DNA of 64,000 nt from Parapristionchus giblindavisi (lineage: Eukaryota; Nematoda; Chromadorea; Rhabditida; Diplogasteridae): the NCBI GenBank assembly GCA_943737045.1, contig CALSFV010000060.1:530501-594500 (forward strand). The letters run 5' to 3'. The translations under genes were made by a program, and so were the position numbers. The first letter of the stretch is position 1. Every line of letters starts with the position of its first letter. The notes under the pieces are model-generated. The model was not told the origin of the DNA, ran no database searches, and saw nothing but the letters and a program-made list of their open reading frames with translations. Shown here in pieces: positions 21,822 to 33,240 of this stretch.

Positions 21822-22310
21822 ACCCCAGCTAAAAAAAGAATTCTCCCTATATTAATGTTTGAGCTGAGTTGGCAGGCACACTCCGGTAGGGAGTGATTTT
21901 TTAGAATGCTATTTCCCAGGTATGACAACCAGTCCTCATTTGTAGTATGCAAAATCGAGCAATTGATATGTTAATGTGAAGTGCATGAAAGATGTGATGA
22001 AATATGTTTCAAGTTGATTAGTAGAGCTATGATGATGAAGAGTGTGTAGTATACAATATGAATATGAAATACAAGGAATCCTATTTTGGTAACATCGCCT
22101 TCATGGCTCAGTGGTTCGACTGTTACGTAACAGTCCTCTCCACATGGTTCGGGTTCTCTACCGGTTTCGAGATTTTTGCAAGCTTTCTATGGTGTTGTCG
22201 TTGGTCAGAGATGGTCACACTGTAATTATTTCAGCTGCCGGAGTGTGTCTGCCTTATCCAAAAACGGCTCTTTCAAATCTCAACAATCACTCGAATTAAT
22301 AGCTGGGGGT
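21822..22310. mobile_element. 0.5-kb inverted-repeat element with tRNA-like core
   Basis: Outer inverted ends ACCCCAGCTA/TAGCTGGGGGT and inner inverted blocks GGCAGGCACACTCCGG enclose a tRNA-like sequence. It lies in the intron before 22371. No second POLE copy covers this point, so the empty site is not available. Confidence 0.6.
22096..22163 (+). repeat. tRNA-like sequence inside inverted-repeat element
   Basis: A-box-like TGGCTCAGTGGTTCGAC at 22104 and B-box-like GGTTCGGGTTCTC at 22146. The cloverleaf is not convincing, so it is read as a tRNA-derived promoter. Confidence 0.5.
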
Positions 22311-22370
22311 GTGGCTACTTATTATTAATCTTTTGATTGATAATAATGATTATTATCTTAATTGTGTCAG

Positions 22371-22495
22371 GACACTCGTTCGATAGTGGCCTCTCTGTGT
22401 GCAGTGAGTGGAGAGGGATTGGTGATCGTGGCTGGAGGAGGCGGAGGAGGCATGCCTAATATGTCCAATATGTATGCTGCCATCTATGAGGAAAT
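22371..22495 (+). pseudogene. POLE: POLE copy A exon, RSIVASLCAVSGEGLVIV
   Basis: Encodes DTRSIVASLCAVSGEGLVIV then AGGGGGGMPNMSNMYAAIYE. It aligns with human ALFGIFIPSQRRASVFVLD and NQMPSLGALYSAE. Donor AAT|GTCAGT. Confidence 0.78.
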
Positions 22496-22910
22496 GTCAG
22501 TTGTGGTTATACATATTTGTGCTTTTATGCGCAGCTATTCGGGTACATTGTTTGAGAGCTCTGAATTATGTAGAAAACAACTCTGTGAATCTTGCAATCA
22601 GCTGGTATGGTTAATTGAAAGTATCGTGAAAACAAATGGCTTCTGTTCAGAAAATACAAGTGAAACAGCGGTTTTTTTGTTATTTATAGTTAATCAATAC
22701 ACGAAACAGGTTGGGTGCAAGTTTTATTGGTTGTAACCCTGAGGAGAAAGACTACATATATCTGCGTCTGTATATCTGTATATCTGCGTTCTTCTTTTCT
22801 CGAAAATACTGACAATGCGCTGCTGGCAAAGAGAAAGTTCCACATTGATTTTTCACAGATATCGATTTGTATTGATCTATATTGATTGCTTGATTATCGA
22901 TTGATTACAG

Positions 22911-23007
22911 GGATAAGGCTGATCTCCAACCGTATATCCGACCGACGATGCAGATCACGACTAAGACTATGAAGAATGTGGATGAGGCTGATAAGGAAGT
23001 CGAGAAG
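22911..23007 (+). pseudogene. POLE: POLE copy A exon, QITTKTMKNVDEADKEV
   Basis: Joined in phase as EEMDKADLQPYIRPTMQITT then KTMKNVDEADKEVEK. It corresponds to human HTFEVRAETDLKTICRAIQ by position. Acceptor ATTACAG, donor AAG|GTACGG. Confidence 0.7.
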
Positions 23008-23282
23008 GTACGGGTTCCCGAAAATGGTTAACCAGTGGTATTCTGTTTGGGTTAACCAATGGTATTCCGTTTGAGTTATTGTTAACCAATACTGTTAACC
23101 ACGGGTTCCCGAAAATGGTTCTCCTTTGGTATTCCGGTTGGGCTAACAAATGCAAAATTCCGTTCGAAATGTGCACTATGTCTCTGTTGTTGCGCAGAAA
23201 CGTAAGGAAAATTTAAGCCACATTAATTTGTCTCACGTGCTGTCACATTTATTCAATGTGAGATTAATTTAAAAAATTGCAG

Positions 23283-23388
23283 TGGTTCCGTCTCTCATCA
23301 CTAGCATCGTCAAATCGTCTTACCATTCTCTGTTGTATCGCATCACAACAAGATTATTCCGCACTGAAGACATTGGGAATCATGCCAG
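23283..23388 (+). pseudogene. POLE: POLE copy A exon, NRLTILCCIASQQDYSAL
   Basis: Encodes WFRLSSLASSNRLTILCCIA then SQQDYSALKTLGIMP. It aligns with human [20 protein letters not shown]. Acceptor TTGCAG, donor CCAG|GTTAAT. Confidence 0.75.
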
Positions 23389-23701
23389 GTTAATAATATT
23401 TATTTTTAATCTGAATATTTATTTATAATATTATTTTTATGATAATTGAATATTCATTTACAATATATTTATAATAATGTTTATTCATCTTTGAGGACAG
23501 TACATATGGATAGTCAAAAGTTGAGGAATTAAGCCGCATTTGGGGATTTGTTTTTGAAAACCTAGCCACATTTGAAAATCTTTAACGCAACTATTCGATC
23601 TATGAACTTATGAGGATTCTTCCTGTTTTGGCTACGATATGTGAACTGTTCAAACTTGATTAAAATGTAATAACCTATTTTGAATTACTAACTCATTTCA
23701 G

Positions 23702-23814
23702 TTATCCCTCTTCATCTCAAAGAGTCATCCAATCTATTCTTGACTATAGACTATCAGAGGATTGTAGGTCGACGTATCCTCAAGCACTTCTTCTACCATT
23801 TCTTGTACCTCGTG
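23702..23814 (+). pseudogene. POLE: POLE copy A exon, TIDYQRIVGRRILKHFF (left palindrome arm)
   Basis: In phase with the previous exon it reads IMPVIPLHLKESSNLFLTID then YQRIVGRRILKHFFYHFL. It matches human GVLDWQRHGARRMIRHYL. It is the last POLE exon seen and lies within the palindrome arm. Confidence 0.82.
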
Positions 23815-25320
23815 GTGAGTTTACGGTATACCTAGTGTAATATACTGTATACTTAAAGTATACCTAGAATAGTATACAGTATGCCTAACCCTTAGTGGCT
23901 TAAGTAGTTAAGTAGCAAACATTGTTGTAGTTAGCCAAATTATGTTGATTCATAGATTGGTTTAATATGTTATTTTTTGTTTCTACCATAATTTGTCCTA
24001 ATGTCAAAATCTATCGTAATTGTATTTCTACTTATGCTTTATAATTATAGTTATATCATCATTATCTGTTAATTCAACCTTACTACCTCGTTGTGGTATT
24101 GTATTTATGTGTGCCTAATGTATTTCTTTATGTATCTCATTATCATTCTTACTTGAAACGCACATAAAGATATTATTATTATTTTTTATTGAACCGAAGT
24201 ATTGACAATAATATGTATGATATTCGGAAGATTTGTTACGTTCTGTGTAATAGTCCAAAAATTTCGATTGTTTTGTGTTCATAGTTTCAAGCGTGCACAT
24301 TATCGATTATGTCACAATATCAATTGCATCATTCGTTTGAGCAATCTTTGGTCTTTGATCTCTCTGTGTCTCCGGAAATGTCTATCTATACTATAGTATT
24401 GATTCTAAGATAGGAAGTGGTTCCCTCCCAGAGTGAGATCAGTGATAGAGTGGCCAGATGATCAGAGTAGATCGATGGGCAGAGACGCAGAGAGTCATCG
24501 CGCGCGCTGAACCCGAAATACCACCACTACTATGACGGGTGGAGGGCGGCGATAACTTCACTGACAAAAAATGTGAAAAAATTAAAAATTTTAAAAATAG
24601 TAGTCCTCATAAAATAAAGGCGCTAAATTACTCTAATAGTTCTCCTGGCACAGATTTCGAAAGAAAAAGTAGAAAAATATGCGAAAAGATATATTAATTA
24701 ATTAATTTATCTAGGTCGTATTCAGTTGATAAACTCGAGTATAATGATATGATGTTCATCCCAATAATTATGATAACCTGTTAAATTACGGTAATAAATA
24801 ACTTGACACGATCAAGGCTAGCCTCACTTACAATCCATTTACAAATTGAATACTTTACCTCCAGAGTCAATCAATATTTTGCGGCGATCGTGAGAATATT
24901 GGATAAGTCTACGATCGTGACTACTCAGTACATGTTGATTGAAAATGTTGTCACATATTTAGGATGCATGCCTAATTTAACCAAATTAAAATGTCATTTC
25001 AATGACTGTCAGCATTCCTTTTCTAAATTTCAAATGCTACATTAATCGTCACTTTATGGTCTATTGATTTGTTTTACCCAAGTAAAGAAATATTCAAACT
25101 CGTTGAAAGCGCATTTTACATAAAGTACAATGCTTTTCCTAATATTTTTTTAATGTGTGGCAATTTTAAGGAAGATAGGTTAGTTCACGATCATTCTACG
25201 GGACCTCTGTCGCACACTAGAGATTATCGTAGGGAGAGCAAAAATACATTAATTGTAACGGTGCATAAGAAAAAAATAGCAAAAACAGTTGGGCAAAGTT
25301 GTGAGTGTTGATCTTTTGCT
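23815..25320. other. Non-coding arm sequence
   Basis: AT-rich sequence duplicated in the right arm at about 36660-38170. A TTAATTAATTAATTTATCTA tract at 24693 resembles the 3' terminus of the retrotransposon ending at 53366. No gene was recognised; the reading frames present are short and unrelated to known families as far as I can tell. Confidence 0.5.
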
Positions 25321-25330
25321 AATCTTCCTC

Positions 25331-25405
25331 GGGGAATCGAACCTCTTTGCCGACCAACCGGCCAGTTTGATTGTCCGAGCTCTTATCCACTAGACCATGG
25401 GTCCC
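25331..25405 (-). repeat. tRNA-like repeat, left arm
   Basis: On the minus strand: GGGACCC, A-box-like TGGTCTAGTGGATAAGAG, then B-box GGTTCGATTCCCC. The 3' side does not pair with GGGACCC. The block is preceded by CACTATATAAAAAGGG and by the terminus GGTGTCCAAGCCCGCG (ending 25492), which is also the terminus of the foldback at the palindrome axis. Confidence 0.6.
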
Positions 25406-25541
25406 TGTTAGATTTCATGTCAACTATTTTGAATCACCCTTTTTATATAGTGATTCTGACTCCTCCCATTTAACTGCGCGGGCTTGGACACCGATTGCAA
25501 TCACTAACACACCCAAATATCTTTATTATTTCTAAAAACAG

Positions 25542-25670
25542 AATCCAGCAGGCTCTTCAACGGGAGTCTGGACGTTCGCGGAGTTGTCTTGTGGAGTGGA
25601 GTGGGCTTGTTCACATCTTCACTCTTTCATTGAGAAGTACAACGAGGACGACCTGACGATCTTCACGTGA
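25542..25670 (+). pseudogene. Possible terminal exon, unidentified protein
   Basis: Acceptor-like CTAAAAACAG is followed by 42 codons ending in TGA: NPAGSSTGVWTFAELSCGVE then WACSHLHSFIEKYNEDDLTI. Codon use is GC-rich compared with its surroundings. It is absent from the right arm, which jumps across this stretch. I do not recognise the protein. Confidence 0.35.
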
Positions 25671-25879
25671 AGACTACGACGCAACGACGACCAATCGAAG
25701 AATCGACATGAATAACGTTAGATTACAATTCATTCAACAATTCTTTCTATCATAATCTGTGTTCAAAAGCTAAGCAAGCACAACTCGCCACTGTTTTATC
25801 ATACAAAATAGATGAGCACGGTTTTTATCTTATCGTCACTTTTGAACATTACGCAAGAGGCCGTTTCCATGGACGGTGG

Positions 25880-26042
25880 CAAACCGTTTGTCGATAAACG
25901 AGACGTCACAAGCATAGACGGGGTTGCTTGAAGAGAATCCTCCGCCTACGATTGTGACGTCACGTTTGTCGACGAACTTTCCCACGATTCATGGATACGA
26001 CCTAAGATTAGAAAAGATCTCACTTCTTAAGCTAACGACATC
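25880..26042. mobile_element. TGACGTCA palindromic repeat, left arm
   Basis: GGCAAACCGTTTGTCGATAA and TTTGTCGACGAAC form inverted ends around CCTCCGCCTACG, with TGTGACGTCACG at 25954. It is the mirror of 36236-36470 but with diverged ends. Confidence 0.6.
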
Positions 26043-26249
26043 TCTCACTACGAAGCACATTTAACTTTGAAAGGAACATGTTTTAGAAAAAGAAATGCAA
26101 GGATGACTATGCACAAAATAATGCTTGAGCGATACCGTTATCGTAACAGGGGAGAACGACAGGAAGCATAGAAATTTAATATTCAGAAGCCGTGAAAAGA
26201 AAAGAAAAAGTCATATTTTTATGACTTTTGAATAGAGTATAAGATTAGA

Positions 26250-26430
26250 GCAAAGATAGACTCGTACCTCCAAGAGCGGCAACGGATCGTTGAAGACCCA
26301 ACGTCGTCTCCGATGATGTCGGCGTTTGCCCGTAGACGGAGGCGATAGTCATCCTGTCAATGGACGTTTCGTCGCACTCCATGGAGCATCGGGCATCGTC
26401 GGACATGGTCCTCAGAAATAGATTTGACAT
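26250..26430 (-). pseudogene. Possible 5' exon, unidentified, diverged between arms
   Basis: Minus-strand frame MSDDARCSMECDETSIDRMT then IASVYGQTPTSSETTLGLQR, ending at donor-like GGAG|GTACGAG. The right-arm copy (35870-36020) keeps the donor, but substitutions and a frame change break the frame. No family was recognised. Confidence 0.25.
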
Positions 26431-26560
26431 TACTATAGTTCAGTTTAGAATATGAATCCTAGATATGTGACAGGGAACCACGAACGGAGAACCGTGAGGA
26501 CTATGGGATGCAAATGAGCAAAATAAGAATCATAGCAGGCAATAACAGATCGATAATCAG

Positions 26561-26701
26561 TGGCCGTATGCAAGGACCGTTTTCCCGGAAAATGTGACGT
26601 CATTAGCGTAGGCGGAGGCGTTTTCCAAAAATCCTCCGCCTACGCTAATGACGTCACATTTTCCCGGAAAACGGTTTTCCCGTTGTTCTTGCATACGGCC
26701 A
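26561..26701. mobile_element. 141-bp palindromic MITE with two TGACGTCA sites
   Basis: Inverted ends TGGCCGTATGCAAG, flanked by CAG on both sides (26558-26560, 26702-26704). The right arm has the empty site AATCAGGAGAG in mirror image near 35690. Inside are TGTGACGTCATT and AATGACGTCACA around CCTCCGCCTACGC. It inserted after the palindrome formed. Confidence 0.85.
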
Positions 26702-27499
26702 CAGGAGAGAGATAGGGAAGAAGAGAGAGAGGATAAGAAAGAGACGCCGAAAACGGCGGGAAAATCACTGAGAGTGACACAAAGAGAAAGAGTGGAATGA
26801 GAGATGTAGAGAGAACATGGCGAGATCATGGCAAGAGGGGATAATTTGAGAGAGAAGTAGAGATAGAGAGATGGAGCAATAGAGAAGGAAATGAAGAAGG
26901 AGAAGAATAGCAACAGTCTGAACCATAATAATTAAGAATATAAAAAAAAAAACAAGAAAAAAGTTGTGTCGACAAGTAGTTCCATTCAAACAAGAATGTA
27001 AACGACCTAGAATGGATGGAAATGCATTTTGTTCTTTCTGTTCACTCTCTCGCTTTCCCACACTCTCTCACTCCGTCTGCTCTTTCGTACGTTAACACGC
27101 CCTCTCTAGAATGTGATGAAGTCGCGAGCAGGAGAGGAACAAGAATGCAAGGATCAAAGATTCGGAAAGGAAAGGAGCAGGGAGGCAAGCGAAGAACGAC
27201 GAAATGGCCGAAGAAGAAAGAATAGAGTGGAAGAGACAGAGAAGTTAGGGAATCGCCAATGAGTCAACAACACTATTGATGGTAGATCATTGAGGACGGC
27301 ATATGTTTCCTTTCTCTGGACTCTCTCGCTTTCCCACACTCTCTCACTCTGTCTGCACTCTCTCGCAGTTGCTCACCCTCCTCTATGATCAAAGAACGAT
27401 CACATAGTCAGGGTAGGAATCAATATTCAATATCAGACAGTTGATCACTCTATTAGACTCCATATTGTTCGTTATCTCCACATGCACGTGCACTCAGAT

Positions 27500-27600
27500 C
27501 GATGATCCTTCTAGAACGTCATGATCGAGCGCGTGAGTGGATGTGCGTGCTCCTTGGTAATCCGTATATAAGACAACCTACTCCCGGTCATCGTCATTTA
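27500..27600 (+). promoter_or_regulatory. Promoter-like block with TATA and heat-shock-element half, left arm
   Basis: TTCTAGAA (27509-27516) matches the inverted GAA/TTC core of a heat-shock element, and TATATAAG lies about 50 bp downstream (27565-27572). Both are preserved in the right arm. The block lies 1.3 kb upstream of the RACK1 ATG; a link to it is inference. Confidence 0.4.
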
Positions 27601-27845
27601 TCGTCTCATCACCTCGGCTTGACTCCAGCTCTCCTCGGTACAACTACAACTCCGATGACCGGCCCTCTCTCAACTACCGGAGTACTCTACTCTCATCGGC
27701 ATGTGGACACGTATCCGACTTCTTGTTCAGTGAGGTATAGTGTCCCATCCCTCCAATGCCGTATCGATTATCTTTCTGCTATTTTCTCTCTCATATCTTG
27801 CCGCATCCGTTGCTCACCGTATCCGTTTACTTACTGTAGCCGCTG

Positions 27846-28265
27846 ACTTACTGTATCTGCTTACTCACCGTAGTTTTATCCGTTGACTTACCGTTGTTTC
27901 ATCCGCTGACTTACCGTATCCACCGACTTACCGTATCCACCGACTTACCGTATCCACTGACTTACCGTATCCACTGGCTTACCGTATCCACTGACTTACC
28001 GTATCCACTGACTTACCGTATCCACTGACTTACCGTATCCACTGGCTTACCGTATCCATTGGCTTACCGTATCCATTGGCTTACCGTATCCATTGGCTTA
28101 CCGTATCCATTGGCTTACCGTATCCATTGGCTTACCGTATCCATTGGCTTACCGTATCCACTGACTTACCGTATCCACTGACTTACCGTATCCACTGACT
28201 TACCGTATCCACTGACTTACCGTATCCACTGAATTTCCGTAGTTTTATCCGTTGGCTTACGGTAG
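27846..28265 (+). repeat. 17-bp minisatellite, left arm
   Basis: About 19 copies of CTTACCGTATCCACTGA plus degenerate units at both edges. Variants ending CCACTGA, CCATTGG and CCACCGA are ordered differently from the right arm. Each unit carries TACCGTA. Confidence 0.93.
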
Positions 28266-28919
28266 TTCTGTCTGTCTGTCGCTCTCTGGCTCTCTGTCGA
28301 GCGATAGTGTTTATAATATATGGATAGGTAATTTTGGTAGATTACTTCAGTCTATTGCACTCCGCGCACTCGGTTAGTATAATAGGAATATTTTAAATCA
28401 CTTAATTATTTCCTCCTAGTACTTTTTATCGAGCGTATGCCCTTCTAACCGTATCCATCTCGATCCATCGTCCCCATGTCCCCACCTCTCTCTTACGGTA
28501 CCGTAGCCCGCTTTGACCGTTGATGGGGTACTTCCGGTTTCGAGCAATTTGTACGACTCACCGGGTTTACCCAATGTACGGCTGGGTGCGGTGACGTGGA
28601 TAGATTAGTGTAGTATTTCGTATTTACTTGCTTGAGCATCTTGTGTTAGCTCTCTTTACCTCTACCATAGAGATCTTTCTTACTGTTGCCCTTCGTTCTC
28701 TTACAATTAATCTCTCTGTTAATGTATATTCCACATTTCATTACACGATACTCTCACTAATGCGCAATTAGCAGTCTTTATTTCTCTCATCTCCTAGTCT
28801 CATCTCATCTCTTTTCTAAGTTGCGCTTTGATCTTTACTCTGTCGTACATCGTCCTTCTTTCCTCTATCACTATGAATTCGATATGCTTCAGGCTTGAGG
28901 TACCGTATAGCTAACAATC

Positions 28920-29182
28920 ATGGCTGAGGAACAAATGAAGCTGAAAGGAATCCTTGAGAGCCTCAACGGTTGGATCACTATTTCCACCACCACCCAGAAC
29001 TGCAAGACCACTGTCATCTCTGCCGCTCGTGGTACATTTCTATTTTTAAGCTAATTTTCTCTGTAGTTTTTGTTATATTGCTTTGTTAATTAAAAATACT
29101 TTCAGACAACACTGTCCTCGCTTGGGACGTCGACCCTAGAGACCGCCAAACAGCGATATGCCATAGACGAATGAGAAAATGA
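28920..29182 (+). pseudogene. RACK1: RACK1 5' fragment, left arm (two exons)
   Basis: Exon 1 (28920-29031) starts MAEEQMKLKGILESLNGWIT and continues TQNCKTTVISAARD. After an intron (donor GTG|GTACAT, acceptor TTTCAG) exon 2 (29106-29182) reads NTVLAWDVDPR and then a divergent tail to TGA. The family is a WD40-repeat scaffold of the 40S ribosome; nematode RACK1 has KTTVLSSSRDKTILVWDVD at this place. Blade 1 has lost the GH signature (ESLNGW for EGHTGW). An acceptor-like GCTTCAG lies 30-40 bp before the ATG. The product would be a short truncated blade, so it is called a pseudogene. Confidence 0.8.
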
Positions 29183-29436
29183 GAGGAGTGAATTTTCCAT
29201 CTCGAGAGACGGTTGACCGAACCTATGGTATATCGTGATATACGAATGACTTCGATAGACGGCTATTCCAAGATGCTTTTGGCCAAAAGTATCTTGACGA
29301 ATTAAATTAATATTATTACTATATGTACAAGAATAAGTATGCATGCACTTTAAATATAATTTTTTTGATTAAATAAGTTAACTAGCAATGTACCCTATGG
29401 TGTTTCGGCCGCTACGTCTAAAGGAAATGTCCGTCT

Positions 29437-29598
29437 CATCTCGACACCTATGCCTCCGACGATCGGACTATCGTCTCCATTGTCTCCATGGACGCCCCGT
29501 ATCCCCGTATCTCCTCCGATGACATGTTCGCCCTCTCTGGATCATGGGACAAGACCCTCGGACGTCTCGTTCGTTCCGTCTTTAAATCCAATCTGTAA
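29437..29598 (+). pseudogene. RACK1: RACK1 second-blade fragment, left arm
   Basis: Frame reads [20 protein letters not shown] and then diverges to a stop at 29596. It matches RACK1 [21 protein letters not shown]. The start of homology is uncertain. With the preceding fragment it shows a 5' genomic copy cut off after blade 2. Confidence 0.75.
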
Positions 29599-29939
29599 AT
29601 CTTCCAAGTTTCTTCAGACCCCTGCAGCCATTCTTGATCGCTGGCATATAAACCTCTTGTCCGTCTCGGTTCAACGGTTGGGTTCTCGGTTCAACGACGC
29701 ATCGATTCTGGATGGCCATGAAAACGGATGTCAATCACCAATGGATGTTTTACATCGAAAGGTACATGTCTCTCTTCCCACATCGTATTCAAAAATGCAA
29801 AAAATGAGAGAAGTGTGCGAAGTTACCCACTTTGTTTTGTTCTTGTTTTTAGCTTAATTTTGGTTCATTTTCATTTGAAATTTTTGAGCACATCTGCTCG
29901 ATTATCAGCTATTGCTGCATAGGTATCCCCGAATCTTTA

Positions 29940-30010
29940 CAAACGATTTGTCGACAATCGTGACGTCACAATGAGTAATGAGAATGCGTCTGCCGAAACA
30001 ACCTCTGTAT
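29940..30010. repeat. TGACGTCA repeat remnant, left arm
   Basis: TTTGTCGACAATCGTGACGT at 29947 followed by CACAATGAGTAATG. It is a half element of the TGACGTCA family, and its mirror copy is at 32440-32490. Confidence 0.5.
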
Positions 30011-30539
30011 GCTCTTGCGACGCCACGTTCGTGGTCTTAACGGTTTGCTAATGTTCATGAATACTCATCTGAAAGCCTTCACGAAACAGAAACGCATTTC
30101 AAAGTCAAAGGTTCAAAGGTCACCGACGTTCTCGTTACTGTCGACCAAAGAGTTGGCGGAAAAAATCTAGCAATCTATGATATTCTCTCCTTCTACAAGT
30201 GTCTTGTCGTCGTTTATGAGCTAATCTAACGGATTCAGAAGGCGACTTCGACTTTTGCGTCGTGAATTCTACTACTACTCGACTACTACTCGGTATCATT
30301 GTTTAGAATGCTGCCCTTGGAATTAGCGAATAATTTTTCGTTATAGTGTTATATTGGTCTTTTCATCCGCTTTGTCGATGAGGTCATCCGAGGAAGACTG
30401 CCAAGACTACCGAATGTTCTCGACGGACGTCAAACGGTGGATGAGCAATGGTGGAGTGCTACATTTCGTTTGACTAATTCTTCACACTACTTTCCAAAGA
30501 GAATAAAGATTTTGGGTTTTTTTTTAAATGTTTACAAGC

Positions 30540-31503
30540 GGTGTCCAAGCCCGCGAAGTTAAATAGGCGGAGTCGGAATCACTATGTAAGTAGCGTTAAG
30601 CATAAATGATTCGAGCTACATATCGGTGTATATGTAAGGGCTCGACATACGATAAGATAGGTTTCATTGCCATTTTCACATTTCACAAGTAATTTTTATG
30701 ATATAAGAGTAAAAGCTACTTTTGTACTTCGGCCATTGTGGCGACTGTAAAATAATACGGTTCGACATGAGCTGAAGTGTGTACGATTCAGAATTTTTTT
30801 CTCTTTCACATGGTATATGACACGATTAGTATCGTTGACAATTTGACTTGTCATGAATTGTTTTGTAGCGAAAATGCAAAGAGTACTGGAAGATAATTTA
30901 GCATTTTGGCCTATCTGACCGCTGTTCAGGAATGGAAAAGTGTATCGTATTCAGATTTTTTTTCTCATTCGTTGGGTATACGATAAGATAATTTTTATGA
31001 TATAACAGTAAAAGCTAAATTACTTGTGAAATGTGAAAATGGCAATGAAACCTATCTTATCGTATACCCAACGAATGAGAAAAAAAATCTGAATACGATA
31101 CACTTTTCCATTCCTGAACAGCGGTCAGATAGGCCAAAATGCTAAATTATCTTCCAGTACTCTTTGCATTTTCGCTACAAAACAATTCATGACAAGTCAA
31201 ATTGTCAACGATACTAATCGTGTCATATACCATGTGAAAGAGAAAAAAATTCTGAATCGTACACACTTCAGCTCATGTCGAACCGTATTATTTTACAGTC
31301 GCCACAATGGCCGAAGTACAAAAGTAGCTTTTACTCTTATATCATAAAAATTACTTGTGAAATGTGAAAATGGCAATGAAACCTATCTTATCGTATGTCG
31401 AGCCCTTACATATACACCGATATGTAGCTCGAATCATTTATGCTTAACGCTACTTACATAGTGATTCCGACTCCGCCTATTTAACTTCGCGGGCTTGGAC
31501 ACC
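30540..31503. mobile_element. 964-bp foldback element at the palindrome axis
   Basis: Perfect-looking inverted ends GGTGTCCAAGCCCGCGAAGT with arms of about 440 bp and a loop of about 80 bp near 30985-31060. The same terminus bounds the tRNA-like element at 25492 and 36495. The larger palindrome extends symmetrically from both ends of this element. Confidence 0.85.
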
Positions 31504-32035
31504 GCTTGTAAACATTTTAAAAAATCCCAAAATCTTTATTCTCTTTGGAAAGTAGTGTGAAGAATTAGTCAAATGAAATGTAGCACTCCACCATTGCTCA
31601 TCCACCGTTTGACGTCCGTCGAGAACATTCGGTAGTCTTGGCAGTCTTCCTCGGATGACCTCATCGACAAAGCGGATGAAAAGACCAATATAACACTATA
31701 ACGAAAAATTATTCGCTAATTCCAAGGGCAGCATTCTAAACAATGATACCGAGTAGTAGTCGAGTAGTAGTAGAATTCACGACGCAAAAGTCGAAGTCTC
31801 CTTCTGAATCCGTTAGATTAGCTCATAAACGACGACAAGACACCTGTAGAAGGAGAGAATATCATAGATTGCTAGATTTTTTCCGCCAACTCTTTGGTCG
31901 ACAGTAACGAGAACGTCGGTGACCTTTGAACCTTTGACTTTGAAATGCGTTTCTGTTTCGTGAAGGCTTTCAGATGAGTATTCATGAACATTAGCAAACC
32001 GTTAAGACCACGAACGTGGCGTCGCAAGAGCATAC

Positions 32036-32415
32036 AATACATTTACAATACATTTATCTTATCAGCACTAAGTGCAGAAGAGTAAGTCAGGGGCAGGGGG
32101 AATTTTCTTGCAAGTTCTTATTCTTCCGTCTCTGAGAGATGTTATTCTCCATTCAAGAAAACGATCGAACTGAAACTTGTTGATCGAAGTAGTAAACCCA
32201 CGAAAACGTTCCGCTATCGTCCATTAGGCCTGCTTGACAGTTGGAAGTACACCTCCAGGCATTCCAAAGCCTTCTAGGAGGGGATTCGTCTGTTGTTCCT
32301 TTTCTGTTGATGGAGTGGGCGAGAGAGGGACGGAGAGCTTAGTCGAACCGACCGCACCGCAGACAGAAAGGCAGAATGTGAGGTCTGCCGAAACAACCTC
32401 TGTCGCAAGAGCATA
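32036..32415. other. Right-arm-only insertion of about 380 bp
   Basis: Bounded by GCAAGAGCATACA on the left and GCAAGAGCATACAG on the right, which looks like an 11-13-bp duplicated target. The left arm has a single copy of this motif. It contains an open frame of unknown meaning (CSFSVDGVGERGTES). Confidence 0.6.
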
Positions 32416-32824
32416 CAGAGGTTGTTTCGGCAGACGCATTCTCATTACTCATTGTGACGTCACGATTGTCGACAAATCGTTTGTAAAGATTCGGGGATAC
32501 CTATGCAGCAATAGCTGATAATCGAGCAGATGTGCTCAAAAATTTCAAATGAAAATGAACCAAAATTAAGCTAAAAACAAGAACAAAACAAAGTGGGTAA
32601 CTTCGCACACTTCTCTCATTTTTTGCATTTTTGAATACGATGTGGGAAGAGAGACATGTACCTTTCGATGTAAAACATCCATTGGTGATTGACATCCGTT
32701 TTCATGGCCATCCAGAATCGATGCGTCGTTGAACCGAGAACCCAACCGTTGAACCGAGACGGACAAGAGGTTTATATGCCAGCGATCAAGAATGGCTGCA
32801 GGGGTCTGAAGAAACTTGGAAGAT

Positions 32825-32986
32825 TTACAGATTGGATTTAAAGACGGAACGAACGAGACGTCCGAGGGTCTTGTCCCATGATCCAGAGAGGGCGAACATG
32901 TCATCGGAGGAGATACGGGGATACGGGGCGTCCATGGAGACAATGGAGACGATAGTCCGATCGTCGGAGGCATAGGTGTCGAGATG
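32825..32986 (-). pseudogene. RACK1: RACK1 second-blade fragment, right arm
   Basis: Mirror copy of 29437-29598 with the same [10 protein letters not shown] segment and the same stop. Confidence 0.75.
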
Positions 32987-33240
32987 AGACGGACATTTCC
33001 TTTAGACGTAGCGGCCGAAACACCATAGGGTACATTGCTAGTTAACTTATTTAATCAAAAAAATTATATTTAAAGTGCATGCATACTTATTCTTGTACAT
33101 ATAGTAATAATATTAATTTAATTCGTCAAGATACTTTTGGCCAAAAGCATCTTGGAATAGCCGTCTATCGAAGTCATTCGTATATCACGATATACCATAG
33201 GTTCGGTCAACCGTCTCTCGAGATGGAAAATTCACTCCTC

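Larger units (their letters stand above)
305..23814 (+). pseudogene. POLE: POLE copy A, DNA polymerase epsilon catalytic subunit pseudogene
   Basis: About 31 exons in order match the family-B replicative polymerase epsilon catalytic subunit, from the segment [14 protein letters not shown] before the polymerase domain, through motif A ([11 protein letters not shown]), motif B ([15 protein letters not shown]) and motif C (LDTDGIW), to the start of the C-terminal half (DYQRIVGRRILKHFF). The normal enzyme synthesises the nuclear leading strand. This copy is broken: the acceptor before 4941 is lost, the exon at 7945 is cut off, a 10-bp deletion shifts frame near 8356, and no exon is seen for the stretch between [10 protein letters not shown] and ADPSVRAHF. 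An internal 4.9-kb tandem duplication and many transposons enlarge the introns. Intron homology to copy C begins near 305; upstream bases 1-304 do not match copy C. The C-terminal half is absent from the window. Confidence 0.9.

Noticed and set aside
25331..25405. A functional tRNA gene
   Set aside because: A and B boxes are present, but GGGACCC has no complementary 3' partner and the anticodon stem does not form.
27502..27846. A coding gene of 114 codons mirrored at 34503-34886
   Set aside because: The frames end in the minisatellite, differ in length between arms, and overlap a promoter-like block; composition is not protein-like.
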